64,000 bases of DNA from Elmis aenea (GCA_947652605.1 OX393577.1:3472868-3536867), one strand, 5' to 3'; shown: positions 1-11,036, counted from the first letter of the stretch. Translations and numbers: made by a program. The notes: generated by a model not told the origin, from the sequence alone.

Positions 1-672
1 ACAGCTTTTATGAGCAAACATTTCCGCATAATTTTTACAATTAGAATAAAATGTAGTTTGCTATATCCAGCTTAATAATTTTAAAGTTATGACTTTGGAG
101 ACACAAAAGCTAATAATAAATTTAAATTAAGGTAAACCAACATCCCAAGTGTTTTGGAAAGGTCTAAACAAACTACGTTAAAGCATAATTTATTATAAGA
201 ATAATTATTTATAATTTACTCGCTATTATTTACATAATTTCTTAAGGTCATAATGAATTTATGATATAATGTAACCCCTAATAATTTACATAGGCATTGA
301 ATATATTACTTGTAAAAGTTTGTTTTGTGAAAATAAACTGCTTAAAGCCAACAAAAAATTAAATCCCTTTTCGAATAATCTTTTTGTACGTTTGATTATA
401 ACAGGGTTTGTAATCCAAACGGTAATTTCTACAGAAATTTAGTAGATTTCACTAAGATTACGAAAATGTTTGATCTACTTATCGTTAAGTCCGTTTTAAA
501 GCGTACAACGAGTTGGAAGCTTCCGAAAAGACGTAGATATTCCATTAGGGCAAATCCACGTAAAATCCTTATCTTTTTGTGACTTTTTTCAAAATTTAAG
601 ATAGCTGGCGTTTTAAAAGACTTTAAAATCGATAAAATAGTTACACTTTTGTTCTTATTTAGTTCTTATATA
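1..672. other. Intron 2 sequence, no feature seen
   Basis: AT-rich DNA without a convincing coding frame. By position it belongs to the second intron of the minus-strand Nmdar2 gene, whose later exons must lie beyond the left edge. I looked for a continuation of the receptor's amino-terminal domain here and saw none. Confidence 0.5.
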
Positions 673-1151
673 CAGGGTGTCCCAGTTAACGTGAACAGCA
701 TGGGGATCTCGTAAACGGTAAGAGATACAGAGTTGGTTAAATGAGTCAAAATGATCTATGATTTGAGAGCAATTATTTCATTAAAAAAAATCTTGAAAAA
801 AATTAACAGTTTTTGCGCTATTCATTAAAAACAAAAAAATGACGTTTTCGATTTTTGCTTTTAAATTGCTTATTTAAAATCATACCCAAAATATTTTTCG
901 ACATTATTAAGACACTTTTTTGAGTAGATTTGATATTGGTTAATAAATTTTCCCTATCTTCATTTGTTTTTGTTATTTTAACATCAACTTTCTTATTTTA
1001 AATACGGGTCGTAGTTGGCTATGACACCATTAAATAGAGAATTTTTTTTCGTTTCATTGATGTAGGGTTTGTTGGGTTTATCTTTAAAAATAAGCGAGTT
1101 ATTGCAATATCATTGTATTTATTACATTTGATCAAAGTTGCCATTGAAAAA
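673..1151 (+). repeat. Left terminal inverted repeat of DD41D element
   Basis: About 480 bp that reappear in reverse complement at 2436-2915 with only scattered differences. The arm starts CAGGGTGTCCCAGTTAACG and ends near the CATTGAAAAA at 1142-1151. Confidence 0.88.
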
Positions 1152-1240
1152 CAAAAAAAACAAACAGCATAACTGTCAATTTATATCTGAGAAGTTGTGT
1201 TCGTGTTAATTAGTATAAAATAAGCGTAAAATTATCTATT

Positions 1241-2298
1241 ATGGAAAAATTTACAAACGACGAAAAATTTGACATGATCTCGTGCTACATATTAGCTCGA
1301 AAAAATACAAAAATTGCCGCTGATGCTTACTTGGAACGTTATCCTGAACGCCAACAACCCGGTGCTTCAATTTTCCGCCGGCTTGAATATAATTTAAAAA
1401 CCTTTGGTGCATTTATAAAACCACAGAAAGAACCTAGACAAGTTGATGAAGATTTAGAACAACTTATTTTAAACCAGGTAACAGCAAATCCTGAAATGTC
1501 TGTAAGGGAAATTGAAACAACCAGTGAAATACCGAAAACTTCAGCTCACAGAATTTTGAAAAAGCACCGTTTTCATCCCTACAAATACCACATCAGTCAA
1601 GGACTTCGAGAAGGAGATGCAGAAAGACGATTGAATTTCTGTAATTGGTACATCCGACAGTGCGCTAATATTGATCGGTTTCCTTTCCATGTTTTATGGA
1701 CTGATGAAACACGTTTTACAAACAATGGCATTTTTAACAGGAATAACAATCATTTTTGGGCAACTGAAAATCCAAACAATATCCGAGAAGCTCGAAACCA
1801 AGAACGTTTTGGATTTAATGTGTGGTGTGGAATCATTGGCAAAAGAATAATTGGACCCATAATTTACAATGAAAATTTAAATAGCCAACGTTATTTAAAT
1901 CTTCTTGTTGGAGATATCGAAAATGCCTTAGATAATATACCTATTAATTTAAACCATCGTTTGTGGTTCCAGCAAGATGGGGCTCCACCGCATAATGCAA
2001 ATGTGGTCACAGAATATTTAAACCGCAGGTTTTTTAATCAGTGGATTGGAAACAAGGGACCTGTTTTATGGCCAGCACGTTCACTTGACTTAACCCCGAT
2101 GGATTTTTTCTTTGGGGTTATGTTAAAAATGCTCTGTATAGAAGACAGTTTAATACAAGTGATGAGTTAAGATTAGCTGTGTTAAGAACATTTAATCAAA
2201 TAGATAGAAATATGCTTAGGAAAACGATATTATCTATAAAACGCAGAGCTCAAATTTGTATTGCCCATAGAGGGCTACACTTTGAACATAAGTTATAA
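1241..2298 (+). pseudogene. DD41D Tc1/mariner transposase, one frameshift
   Basis: Cut-and-paste transposase. The open frame runs 309 codons from the ATG at 1241 to 2170. The N-terminus (residues ~1-60) looks like the helix-turn-helix DNA-binding region common in insect transposases (pattern FTNDEKFDM...). The catalytic triad is visible: D155 in WTDE, D246 in QQDGAPPH and D288 in LTPMDFFF. I count 41 residues between the last two, giving DD41D. Residue 282 is Leu where relatives usually have Pro (SPDLTP). After FFF at 289-291 the expected WGYVKNA block is present only in the next frame, which stays open to the TAA at 2296-2298. One base has therefore been lost near 2115. Assignment to the IS630/Tc1/mariner superfamily is secure; the subfamily (rosa-like DD41D) is inferred from spacing only. 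Confidence 0.88.
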
Positions 2299-2435
2299 TT
2301 GTTATTTAGTGGTAATAAGTGAAATATCATAATTATTGTGCAAAAATGTAAAAAATTATCTTCAATTATTCCAATTTTTATTTTTTTGTAAGTATTTAAG
2401 TATTAGCATATTAATGCTGTTTTTTTTCGGTTTTC

Positions 2436-2915
2436 TTTTTCAATGGCAACTTTGATCAAATGTAATAAATACAATGATATTGCAATAACTCGCTTATTTT
2501 TAAAGATAAACCCAACAAACCCTACATCAATGAAACGAAAAAAAAATTCTCTATTTAATGGTGTCATAGCCAACTACGACCCGTATTTAAAATAAGAAAG
2601 TTGATGTTAAAATAACAAAAACAAATGAAGATAGGGAAAATTTATTAACCAATATCAAATCTACTCAAAAAAGTGTCCTAATAATGTCGAAAAATATTTT
2701 GGGTATGATTTTAAATAAGCAAGTTAAAAGCAAAAATCGAAAACGTCATTTTTTTGTTTTTAATGAATAGCGCAAAAACTGTTAATTTTTTTCAAGATTT
2801 TTTTAAATGAAATAATTGCTCTCAAATCATAGATCATTTTGACTCCTTTAACCAACTCTGTATCTCTTACCGTTTACGAGATCCCCATGCTGTTCACGTT
2901 AACTGGGACACCCTG
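2436..2915 (-). repeat. Right terminal inverted repeat of DD41D element
   Basis: Reverse complement of 673-1151, ending GGGACACCCTG followed by TATA. It begins at the TTTTTCAATGG at 2436-2446. Confidence 0.88.
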
Positions 2916-2929
2916 TATATAAATAAGCA

Positions 2930-3420
2930 CTACAGGTCATTTAGGCCTAGGGCTTGCTTTGCTGTCTCCCTCCACTTTTTTCTATTTTTCGCTGCCTCTG
3001 TCCAGTTCGTCACTTTTAGTTTTTTTAAATCATCCTCGACCGCTTCCAACCATCTTTTCTTAGGTCTCCCTCTTTTTCTCACACCCATTCTACTTGCTTT
3101 AATCATTATCTTCGTGTTTCTTTGGTTGGAGAGGCGTTGTGCGTGTCCAAGCCATCTTATTCTCTGGGCTCTTACTACTTCGGTTATAGACGGTTCTTTG
3201 TACAATCTCATTACTTCCTCGTTTGTCCTTCTTCTTCATTCTCCGGTATTTGTTTTTATTCCCCCGTAGATCCTTCGCAATAATTTCCTTTCCCACCTTT
3301 CTAGGTCTTCTTTTTCTTTTTTGTTGATTATCCAGGTTTCACAAGCGTATGTTACAGTGGGTCTTAATACTGTTTTGTACAATCTTACTTTGGCCTTTCT
3401 TGAGATAATGTTCTTATACA
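2930..3420 (-). pseudogene. RTE-clade retrotransposon, C-terminal fragment
   Basis: Reads on the minus strand as the C-terminal end of an RTE-type endonuclease-reverse transcriptase: SRKAKVRLYKTVLRPTVTYA, then CETW, ERWERKLLRRIYGG, RIRWLGHAQRL, GRPKKRW and the terminal NWTEAAKNRKKWRETAKQA. The catalytic RT core is missing, so this is a 5'-truncated copy. The frame is continuous except for one TGA at 3236-3238, at a site where relatives carry Trp (GEWR), so a point mutation killed it. The fragment ends in TAG at 2930, 14 bases from the neighbouring mariner. Homology fades upstream of about 3420. Confidence 0.82.
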
Positions 3421-4235
3421 TTTGTTTAATAAACACAAAAATAGTTATTATTTCGAACGACGTTGTATAACAGCTTACGTCAATAGTTGGGCGTGGTCTA
3501 CTGTACATTGTTTTATAGAGTGCGCTTTTCTTTTACACTCTTTATTTTTCAAAATAACGTAAATTATAAATCAAATCATTTTTAACGTCAAATGGGGCGC
3601 GGGAGCGCTAAAGCTATTGGCCAGTTGAAGTAACAGCATTTCTTAAATTGGAAGAGCGATAATGTCCCATAAACATAAAAGATTAAATGCAGTAAAAGCT
3701 ATTAATTTGTATAACTTATAGCAATGAAAAACAGCAAAAAATGTGCGGGTTTCTCTGACGAAGCATATTTCATTGTCCAAAAATAATATTTGCGTTTAAA
3801 ATGAATCCAGATCTATATCATTCGAAATAAAAGTAAATACAACTTTAATTTCAATCAAGTTATTTATTCGCGTTTTACATTTATTTTTGGGATTAACCCG
3901 GTAAATAAAAGTTTGAATATTAGTGATTTTACAGTTATCATTGCATGTTAGAGCAATATATAAAACAAATTTTAAACTTGTTTGTTATTCAACGTTATGG
4001 TATAGACAGTAGGCTAACCATAATGACTTAATTTGTATAAAACGACGCGCCGTTGTCGTTTGGCATAGTTCCATCGAAATGTTCAACTCACACAATAAAT
4101 TATTTTAACTGCGCTAATCTCTGATAGTTAATTTATTTTAGTTATCAACAGGGCCGTGGTCGTAAAAATACAGATAGTCTAGCCTAGCAAATCTGATTTA
4201 AAAAGTCGAAATTTAAAACAAAATAATATCTAGGA
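3421..4235. other. Intron 2 sequence, no feature seen
   Basis: AT-rich intronic DNA between the RTE fragment and a small hAT-like MITE. A short GC-richer patch near 3590-3625 has no recognisable function. Confidence 0.4.
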
Positions 4236-4436
4236 CAGTGGTTTCCAACCTTTTTGTACCTCCGCCCCCCTTTTTCATAAAAAAAATTTTGCTAGAAAAC
4301 AATATACCATATTTTGTAAAAATAGAGTTTTTGTTTGTTTGTATTCAAAAATGATATTTTGTAACAGCTGCGTGCCCCCCTTGCAATAGCCTCGCGCCCC
4401 TCTAGGGGGGCGCGCCCCACAGGTTGGAAATCACTG
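4236..4436. mobile_element. Short hAT-like MITE
   Basis: A 201-bp element with hAT-style ends: CAGTGGTTTCCAACCT at the left and its near complement AGGTTGGAAATCACTG at the right. The flanks share an imperfect CTAGGA duplication (4230-4235 and 4438-4443). The interior is C/G-rich near both ends and has no coding frame. Confidence 0.72.
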
Positions 4437-4945
4437 ACTAGGAGTTCATTTTAGTCACAAGCACTTTAGGAATTTAGTTAAATAATAATATCTTGTGCCA
4501 GTCTTCAACAGTTCGTGTTTGTTTGTTTGTTTATTTTAACTAGAAAATCACATTCTCATTCGCAGATACCTCTACAAAGTTTTATATAAAATCAGCCCAT
4601 CGATAAACTCAATTTACGACCGAAGATGTGGAGTCTAACCCCTTATAGACCTCAATTTCTCTAAAAGTGTAGATAGGGTCTCTAAGTCCCCAATTTATAA
4701 GAGTGTGACATGATAATAACTAGTCAATTTTTACATCATGAAATATTCATTACACATAGTTTTTACTTGTGGTTTTGATCGATCTTAAAAATATTAAACG
4801 AATTGAAGAAAGTTATCACAAAAAGTCAAATGAAAATTATTGTTACTAAGCAAATAAGCTTAGGAGCACAACAAAATTTTGCGTTAAAAAAAGAAATTTT
4901 AGGTAATTGGTAGGAGTTGTCTGAATGAACTTAGTTCTCACTATA

Positions 4946-5295
4946 CAGTGTGTCCAAAAAGTATGGAATGTGCTATATATCTCAGTAAATATCCACTTTA
5001 GGGAAAACTGTTTTAAATAAAAGTTGTTTGGTACTTATTTTTACACCATAACACAAAATTTAAATTCTATTTTTTCGAATAATGAAAGCGCAATGAAAAA
5101 TAAGATACCCCTATATTATACTAATTTTCTAGAGAGTTCTTTTCTCTTTTCAATGATGCAAAACTTTAAACTTTGTCTGTTTAAATTTTGTCTTATGGTA
5201 CCGAATAAGTACCAAACAACTTTTATTCGAAACATGTTTCCCTAAAGTGGATATTTACTGAGATAAATAGCATATACCATACCTTTTGGACAATG
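4946..5295. mobile_element. Tc1/mariner-like MITE with long inverted repeats
   Basis: About 350 bp with ends CAGTGTGTCCAAAAAGTATGG and a matching degenerate right end, TA on each side. Arms of roughly 90-100 bp are complementary, including the stretch around AGTAAATATCCACTTTAGGG. Open frames inside are by-products of the repeat. No transposase is present. Confidence 0.75.
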
Positions 5296-6134
5296 TATAT
5301 AAATAGGTAAGGTACATTATAGGTAAAGTAATACATTATAAATAACTAGAGATTATAATAAACACAATAATTTTAAAATAGAAGTGTACAACCATAAAAC
5401 GAATTAATTATTCATATCAATATCTAATTAACAATAAAGTGCAGCTTTCATTGCACTAACGCTTTTATAAATGTGACAACAATTTGAGTGTTTTTAACCT
5501 GCGTTTATTTTAACATATTACTTTGCAATTTACTTTGTGTGCAACACTAATTTGTAAAATAAAACGATTATGAATAAAGTGTTTAATTAAATTATTTCTA
5601 TATCGGACCCCTTTCAAATTTCCGTTGCTCCTTCTACATTGAGAGTATACATTTTATGTATGCTTAGCTTAACACAGCAGACCCACTGCGTTAAAAGCGT
5701 TCCGAGCACTCGATTAAGCAGATTAGTTACTCCTTATGCTTTCAAATAGTGCCAAACGAAATTAAATACGTTTATTATTGCTAATACCTGTATAAGTAAT
5801 GACGACACTTTCAAATTCTCAGGCACTTAATTCCAGTTAAATTGTTTATTAAACTGTTTTCGTAAATTTAATTAACTTGTGTTTTTGTCAACTTCGTAAA
5901 GTATGTTTGTTTTTACTAATTGAAGCGTTAATTGCTTGAGTTGTTTTTAAATAAGATAAGACCGTTTATTACCAATTCAATTGGTGAATAAACAACTAAA
6001 GTAAACCAGTACTACAAAAATTATTTTTTTCTGAAAGTTAGGTGAACAATATTCCGCAGTTTATACTTGGAAAAAGTTGTATAATTATTGTAACTTTTGA
6101 AATTGCTGTTTGAAAATAAATACGTTTTTGACGT
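5296..6134. other. Intron 2 sequence, no feature seen
   Basis: AT-rich DNA with no supported gene, RNA or repeat. Confidence 0.4.
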
Positions 6135-6415
6135 TTTTCTCCGGAACCGGTAAAGGTTTTTTCAAAAACTTTGCACCATTTTACTTGCAAATGAAGCGCG
6201 CATAGGTGAATAGAAGAATTTCGATTTTATCTCTGACGGTTTCATGGCCAACGCGATCGCAAAAATTACCTTTATTATTCAACTCTTCAGTCTTTCCCCT
6301 ATTTTTCCGAAGGAAATGGCCAGTGGCACGTATAACTCTGCAAAACATTTATTTTTAATGTTCTTGATGCAATAAATACAGTCTTGATCAAATTCTAGCG
6401 ACAACATATCGTGAC
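6135..6415. repeat. Partial foldback element, copy 1
   Basis: Matches the right half of the palindromic element at 11889-12396, including CTCCGGAACC, GACGGTTTCATGGCCAAC, GCGATCGCAAAAATTA, GGAAATGGCCAGTGGCACG and TTCTTGATGCAATAAA. Only one arm survives here, so it is a truncated copy. It contains no gene. Confidence 0.75.
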
Positions 6416-6939
6416 ACTCCCTTGTTAGTAAAATGAGTTAATTGTAAAATATCGAAGCTTTCATTACATTTAGTCCTTTACCATTGATTCATATTTCTAT
6501 GATGGTATAGCGACTGTTCAGTATTCAATAGGCAATATCATGATTCGCAATCTAAATCGATTTAAGTTGATATTATATTGAAACCTGTTGAGAATATTTG
6601 TATACAGAAGATGAAAACAATATGTAAGTTAAACAATACATGTTATGTTTGCATTCTGCGTTTAATAACAAAGATCTTTATTTACAAACGTGAGTTCATG
6701 CAAACGACTCAGGCAAAAAATTTCAAATAAAAATAAAAGAAATCGAATGTACCAATTCCAATGTTTGCGCACAGACCAGCATTCCAAAATTGATTTTAAT
6801 TTTATTTACGTTTTAAAAAGTATGGGTCTAGGAACATTCTTCGCCCAAAATTCATCGCCTACACAATTCTTCGCCTCCACAATTTGTCGCCGCATACTAG
6901 CATAACAAAAATTTTATTTTTAAATGTGATTGTTTTTAT

Positions 6940-7315
6940 TGATAACTAGCGATTCCGGAGCCCCTAGCCCCGACTTCACCGCTAAATCCCGGCTTGCGCG
7001 TAGAAGGTTCGAGCGTTTAAACGTTACGTCGAATTGACAAATTGTCAAATTTTGACGAAATTCTCGCTCCAGACGACCCGATTTAAATGTTGTGTGTAAG
7101 ATTTTGGCACGTTTTCCTCAATATCTTTTCCGGACGATTTTTTTGGGAATTCTCATATAGCCTATGTTCTTTCCATGGTCCTATAGATTGTCTGTGCCAA
7201 ATTTGGTCAGGATCGGATGAATGGTATAGGAATGCATAAAGGACAAACATCCATACAAACATCCATACAAACATCCATACAAACATACATACATTCATTT
7301 TTATATATATAGACG
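6940..7315 (+). mobile_element. RTE/SINE-like 3' segment with CATCCATACAAA repeats
   Basis: Starts near a GACTTCACCGC/CGGCTTGCGCG block. It ends in CAAATTTGGTCAGGATCGG, tandem CATACAAACATCCATACAAA units and TTTTTATATATATAG. This layout is typical of RTE-type 3' tails and the SINEs that borrow them. No coding frame is present. A retroposed origin is likely; the exact family is uncertain. Confidence 0.5.
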
Positions 7316-7468
7316 TAATTTTTACAGATTGTTTTACATTAGCCTAAAGTTGTTTCTTGTACATTAATGCTTCTTCTTTTAATAGTATGTTTAAAAATTG
7401 CTACATACGTAGTTTATGTTGTGATTTTTAATCTTGTTTATGTTATTATAGTTTGAATAAAAACTAAA

Positions 7469-7488
7469 TTAACCTAACCTAACCTAAC
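7469..7488. repeat. Short AACCT (TTAGG-type) tract
   Basis: About four tandem AACCT units. This matches the insect telomere repeat read on the other strand, but such short interstitial tracts are common and may arise by chance. Confidence 0.5.
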
Positions 7489-7607
7489 GGAATATAATCT
7501 GTAAAATTACGTTATAAATAAAACCAATCACTTTTACAAACAAAATTTGTGATATGCTCGTATGCGGCGAAAAATTGTGGTGGCGAAGAATTGTGGGCGA
7601 AGAATTA

Positions 7608-8527
7608 TTTTGTTTTTATAAGTGACACTAAGCCTTTACAGAGTCTCTATCGATTTTGGTGGGTAAAATGGGATGATCTGCTAGCAAATTGCTCAATGAC
7701 AATTATCTGTAATGTTATAGAATTTTTATATGGTATGTTTAAAAGCTTAATCAGTCACTGTTTTATTCTTTTGATGCAACAAGATTTTATTTAAATTATT
7801 TTTATTTAAATGACTAGTAAAACCTAAATTTAAAATCAATTTGTGATTGCTCTTTGCTTTTTAATTATGTAGTGTACAAATTTTAATGTTATAGTGTAAA
7901 GGTGATACAATATTATTATTTTGCCATGTTAAAATAAAAAAACTTAAACTACATTAAAATCAACCGTCCTTACAAATTACTTACATTAAAAACGAATTGG
8001 AAAATGTCAGGTTATATTTGTTGTCAAACAAATAATTCTGCTAGGGATTAAACTAAAAAGTTTGTCGATTTTTCTCAAGTGTTTTCTATACAAACACAAT
8101 TTCTTAACTTTTCCTATATTGCGATTTGATGGATTAGTTACTTAAAGTTTGTAAATAATTCAACATGAATAGAGGTAGTTGATCTTTGTGAACTAGAACA
8201 TGGGATTTATTGGCCTTTATATAATACGGATATGCTCTCAATTGCTTTAAATATAAATATCCATTAAATTATAGTTTTATTGTATTATAACTTAGTTGTT
8301 TGTTACCAAATGTAAATTGCATGCCTTTTTAAGTGTTATAACAATTAACATATATTCGATTGTTTTTTTAAATTTGTATCATTTGTTTTTCCTTCTCAAC
8401 GGCGCTGTATAATTGTTTTTTTCAATAGCTCATACATTAGATCAAAACGTAACTTGTAAAATATGAAACAATAAACAGTCGTAAAAAGTTAAAGGAAGTC
8501 CTTAATTAATTATTGCTGATGGAAATG
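7608..8527. other. Intron 2 sequence, no feature seen
   Basis: AT-rich DNA lacking recognisable genes or repeats. The 81-codon frame that begins at 7549 starts inside the inverted-repeat arm and shows no domain. Confidence 0.4.
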
Positions 8528-10590
8528 ATATAATAATAATAATAATAATAATAATAGGTTTTATTTAGTTATAAAAGAAACTATTTATACATCAATCTTT
8601 ACAACTAGTACTTTAAATTAAAATTGCAGTTTTACATGGGTCTTACAACCTTCTTTAAACGCATGCAGATTAACAGAATATTTTAATTCGTTTGGTAATT
8701 GATTAAATAATTTTAGCCCTTTGTAATAGAGCGAGTTCTGTGTACTACTTTTTTTACATTTAGGCAGTCTAAAATGTTCTCTTTGTCTTGTTTCATAATC
8801 ATGCTGTTCTTTGTTGTATATCAGATATTTACTCATATATCCTGGCATCATATTGTTTATACATTTATATATTAGAACCAAAACGTTATACACTGTATTT
8901 TGCCATATATTAAGGAACCCCAACTTATTATGCATATATTCAATTTTGGTTAATTTAGAACACTGTAATATGATACGCAAAGCTCTGTTTTGCTGCTTTT
9001 GTAATTTTTTCAGATCCCCCTCATTACTTAGAAATATTATGCTACTGCAATAATTAAAGTATGGTTCTATTATTGTATGATATACCAATATCCTAGCTTC
9101 AAAGTTTAATTTATTCGATATTCTCCCAAAATAACTAATTTTTGCACCAACTTTTTTTACAATATAATCTATGTTCTTTTTAAATTTTAGATGATTATCT
9201 ATAATTACCCCTAGGTATTTAAACTCTTCAACTATCTCTACTTTATTATTATCTATAAATACGTTAACATTTGACATATTGCTGAATTGTGTACTACCTA
9301 TTACCATGCATTTTGTTTTAGATACATTCAACTCCAGTTTATTAGCTTTAAACCAATCTGTTACTTCAATTAAATCTTCGTTTATGACATTAACTGTTGT
9401 TTGTAAATCTTCACCTGATACCGAAATTAACGTATCATCTGCAAATAAATGCATGTCACACGATTTAACTGTCTGCGTAATGTCATTTATGTAAATATTG
9501 AATAAAACTGGACCTAAAACTGATCCTTGTGGTACACCTAACTCGTTAATAATTGCCTTTGATTCTACTTTTCCCACCCTGGTTTTTTGAAATCTGTTTG
9601 ATAAATAACTTTCAAACCATTTTAGTTCATTCCCTTGGATTCCGTACATTTGTAATTTTTGCAAAAGTCTTTTTCTACAGATGGTTTCAAATGCTCGTTT
9701 CAGATCGACAAAAACTGCCAAAATTATTTTATCGTTTTCAATTTCATCTCTCCAATTTGTTAAAACTAAATTCAATGCTGTTTCGCATGAATGCTTATGT
9801 CTAAATCCTGATTGAGAATCTGAAATAGTTTTGTTACTGTTAAGAAATTCTACGAGTTGTTGTTTAACTATAATTTCTAATATTTGTTCTACTTTAGGTA
9901 ACATATTTATAGGTCTAAACTCACCGCATTTTTTAGTGTTAATAATTTTTGGAATAGGAATAACCGTATTAATTTTCCAAATTTCTGGTACTACCCCGTA
10001 CTGTAATGATTCATTTATAATGTTAACTAATGTTTGCCCGATTACTGGTAAGGCATCCCTTATTGTACTAAGTGAAATATTATCAGTACTACTTGAATTT
10101 TTGATAGTATTCACTATTTTGTATACTTGGTCTAAGGTAACACATCTAAATTTAAAGGTGTCACTAGCACTTTTTATTTTAAGAATTGGATTTATTGGTG
10201 AAGGAATATTTTCGTTAATATCTTTTATGCTGTTTACAAAGTATTCGTTAAATTTCGTGGCTAAATCTGATTCATTCGTAATTTCCAAGTCACCAAAATT
10301 CACCTTTTTAATTTTAACATTCTTGTTTCCCCCCAGTATTTCTTTAAGAGCTCTCCACATTTTAGTCGAATTATTTTGACAACTTTTTAATTTATTTTCG
10401 GTATATGAATTTTTAGCAAATTTAATTAATTTAGTATATTCATTTCTTGCTGATTTGTACATTTCCCAGTAGTGTCCTAATTTGGTTAATTTCGCTATTT
10501 TATAAAGACTGTCTCTCTCTTTTTGTTTAGATTTAAGTTCCGTTGTAAACCACGTTTTCATGACCTTTATCAAAGTTGCTCAATTATTAA
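8528..10590 (-). mobile_element. 5'-truncated non-LTR retrotransposon, Jockey/CR1-like group
   Basis: A minus-strand LINE. It is truncated at its 5' end near 10590, has an uninterrupted RT frame, and ends in a (TAA)n run at 8531-8557 on the plus strand, which is the 3' tail. The endonuclease domain expected upstream of the RT is absent, so the copy cannot move by itself. It sits in the same orientation as Nmdar2, with its truncated 5' end about 90 bp downstream of the exon 2 splice donor. No clear target duplication was found by eye. Confidence 0.83.
8618..10573 (-). CDS. Reverse transcriptase of truncated non-LTR element
   Basis: A 651-codon open frame. In order: an RT-preceding linker (~1-140), then the RT core with FRPIN (219-223), SGFR (255-258), motif A VFVDLKRAF with Asp290, GVPQGSVLGP (346-355) and the catalytic FADD box (377-380). 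A thumb and a C-terminal region follow (KYLGV, YFNYCSSII, HNKLGF, TRQ...), ending KEGCKTHVKLQF. All three catalytic aspartates are present and no stop interrupts 1.95 kb, so the insertion is young. In motif A the usual FDT reads FET. The first codon in the frame is TTG and a TGA lies four codons further upstream, so the true N-terminus (endonuclease) has been lost. The downstream ATG giving MKTWF is simply the first available start. Family level (Jockey/CR1/Daphne-like) is inferred. Confidence 0.85.
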   Translation of the reverse strand: MIKVMKTWFTTELKSKQKERDSLYKIAKLTKLGHYWEMYKSARNEYTKLIKFAKNSYTENKLKSCQNNSTKMWRALKEILGGNKNVKIKKVNFGDLEITNESDLATKFNEYFVNSIKDINENIPSPINPILKIKSASDTFKFRCVTLDQVYKIVNTIKNSSSTDNISLSTIRDALPVIGQTLVNIINESLQYGVVPEIWKINTVIPIPKIINTKKCGEFRPINMLPKVEQILEIIVKQQLVEFLNSNKTISDSQSGFRHKHSCETALNLVLTNWRDEIENDKIILAVFVDLKRAFETICRKRLLQKLQMYGIQGNELKWFESYLSNRFQKTRVGKVESKAIINELGVPQGSVLGPVLFNIYINDITQTVKSCDMHLFADDTLISVSGEDLQTTVNVINEDLIEVTDWFKANKLELNVSKTKCMVIGSTQFSNMSNVNVFIDNNKVEIVEEFKYLGVIIDNHLKFKKNIDYIVKKVGAKISYFGRISNKLNFEARILVYHTIIEPYFNYCSSIIFLSNEGDLKKLQKQQNRALRIILQCSKLTKIEYMHNKLGFLNIWQNTVYNVLVLIYKCINNMMPGYMSKYLIYNKEQHDYETRQREHFRLPKCKKSSTQNSLYYKGLKLFNQLPNELKYSVNLHAFKEGCKTHVKLQF

Positions 10591-10680
10591 TAGGATTCTG
10601 GGCGTAATATTCAAGCATACGATAAATATTATTCGACGAAACTAACGTTATAAATGACAACATCAGTATAAATTACAAAC

Positions 10681-11036
10681 CTGCATTGCGGAGACCCTTT
10701 CCCTGACAGCCTGAATAAAATCGTCGTGTCCAGCGATGGGGCTTGTCACAACCGAAAATTGATGCCATTTGTATCGTTCCAGGATGCTGAGCATGGCTGC
10801 GGTTTGATGTTCTAGTGATGGCGCCAGCTGAAGCTGTAGGGAAGATTGGGACGCTCGCCGCTCCAAACCGGAGTTGTCTGCATTCCACGCTATCACAGGG
10901 ATGCCGAGATATCCTGCCAGTTGCAGGAAGTATTGGGCCGAAGCCGTGCTCCGCCCGTATTGCTCATAATTCATCAGATATAAAATTGCAGACACATTCA
11001 CCGACAGGAACTCCTTGCAGAGGGATTTTAGTATAG
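10681..11036 (-). CDS. Nmdar2: NMDA receptor subunit 2, coding exon 2
   Basis: Encodes residues 97-215 of an insect GluN2-type glutamate receptor, inside the extracellular amino-terminal (periplasmic-binding-like) domain. Recognisable blocks are [58 protein letters not shown] and [14 protein letters not shown], very close to Drosophila Nmdar2 as I recall it. NVS is a possible N-glycosylation site. The Cys in SLCKEF probably forms the conserved domain disulfide (inference). The acceptor TTTCAG ends at 11037. The exon supplies the last two bases of an Ala codon, matching the one base left by exon 1. The donor CAG|GTTTGT (GT at 10680-10679) ends the exon in phase 0. The exon is intact, without stops. 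The protein acts at synaptic membranes as the glutamate-binding partner of Nmdar1. The ligand-binding and channel exons lie outside the window. Confidence 0.93.

Larger units (their letters stand above)
673..2915 (+). mobile_element. Tc1/mariner-superfamily transposon (DD41D type), nearly complete
   Basis: A 2243-bp element bounded by CAGGGTGTCC...GGACACCCTG ends, with TA on each side (671-672 and 2916-2917), as expected for Tc1/mariner target duplications. Both ends carry very long inverted repeats of about 480 bp, whereas classic mariners have roughly 28 bp. A single transposase frame lies between them and is broken by one late frameshift, so this copy is probably non-autonomous now. Near-identity of the two arms suggests a recent insertion. 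It abuts an RTE fragment that starts at 2930. Its terminal sequence resembles the small MITEs at 23.2, 53.7 and 60.2 kb. Confidence 0.88.
6836..7606. repeat. Inverted-repeat element with TTCGCC motifs
   Basis: Arms at 6836-6907 and 7547-7606 are imperfect reverse complements made of repeated TTCGCCNCCACAATT-like blocks ending in CGCCGCATACNAGCATA. The centre holds a retroelement-like tail (6940-7315) and a short AACCT tract. This is probably a foldback or TIR element that received a nested insertion. The family is not recognised. Confidence 0.5.

Noticed and set aside
3099..3296. Minus-strand frame overlapping the RTE fragment
   Set aside because: It is an alternate-frame reading of the RTE C-terminus. 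The RTE motifs are in the other frame.
7083..7298. Frame encoding repeated MFVWMFVW
   Set aside because: It arises from the CATCCATACAAA tandem tail of a retroelement, not a protein gene.
7469..7488. Telomere-like AACCT repeats as a sign of a chromosome end or fusion
   Set aside because: Only about four units, embedded in an intron-located repeat. Too short to support a telomeric origin.
9831..10379. 182-codon plus-strand frame opposite the LINE
   Set aside because: Antisense shadow of the reverse transcriptase on the minus strand. Hydrophobic-looking, but with no domain of its own.
10815..11036. Plus-strand frame across Nmdar2 exon 2
   Set aside because: Antisense shadow of a conserved coding exon with matching splice sites.
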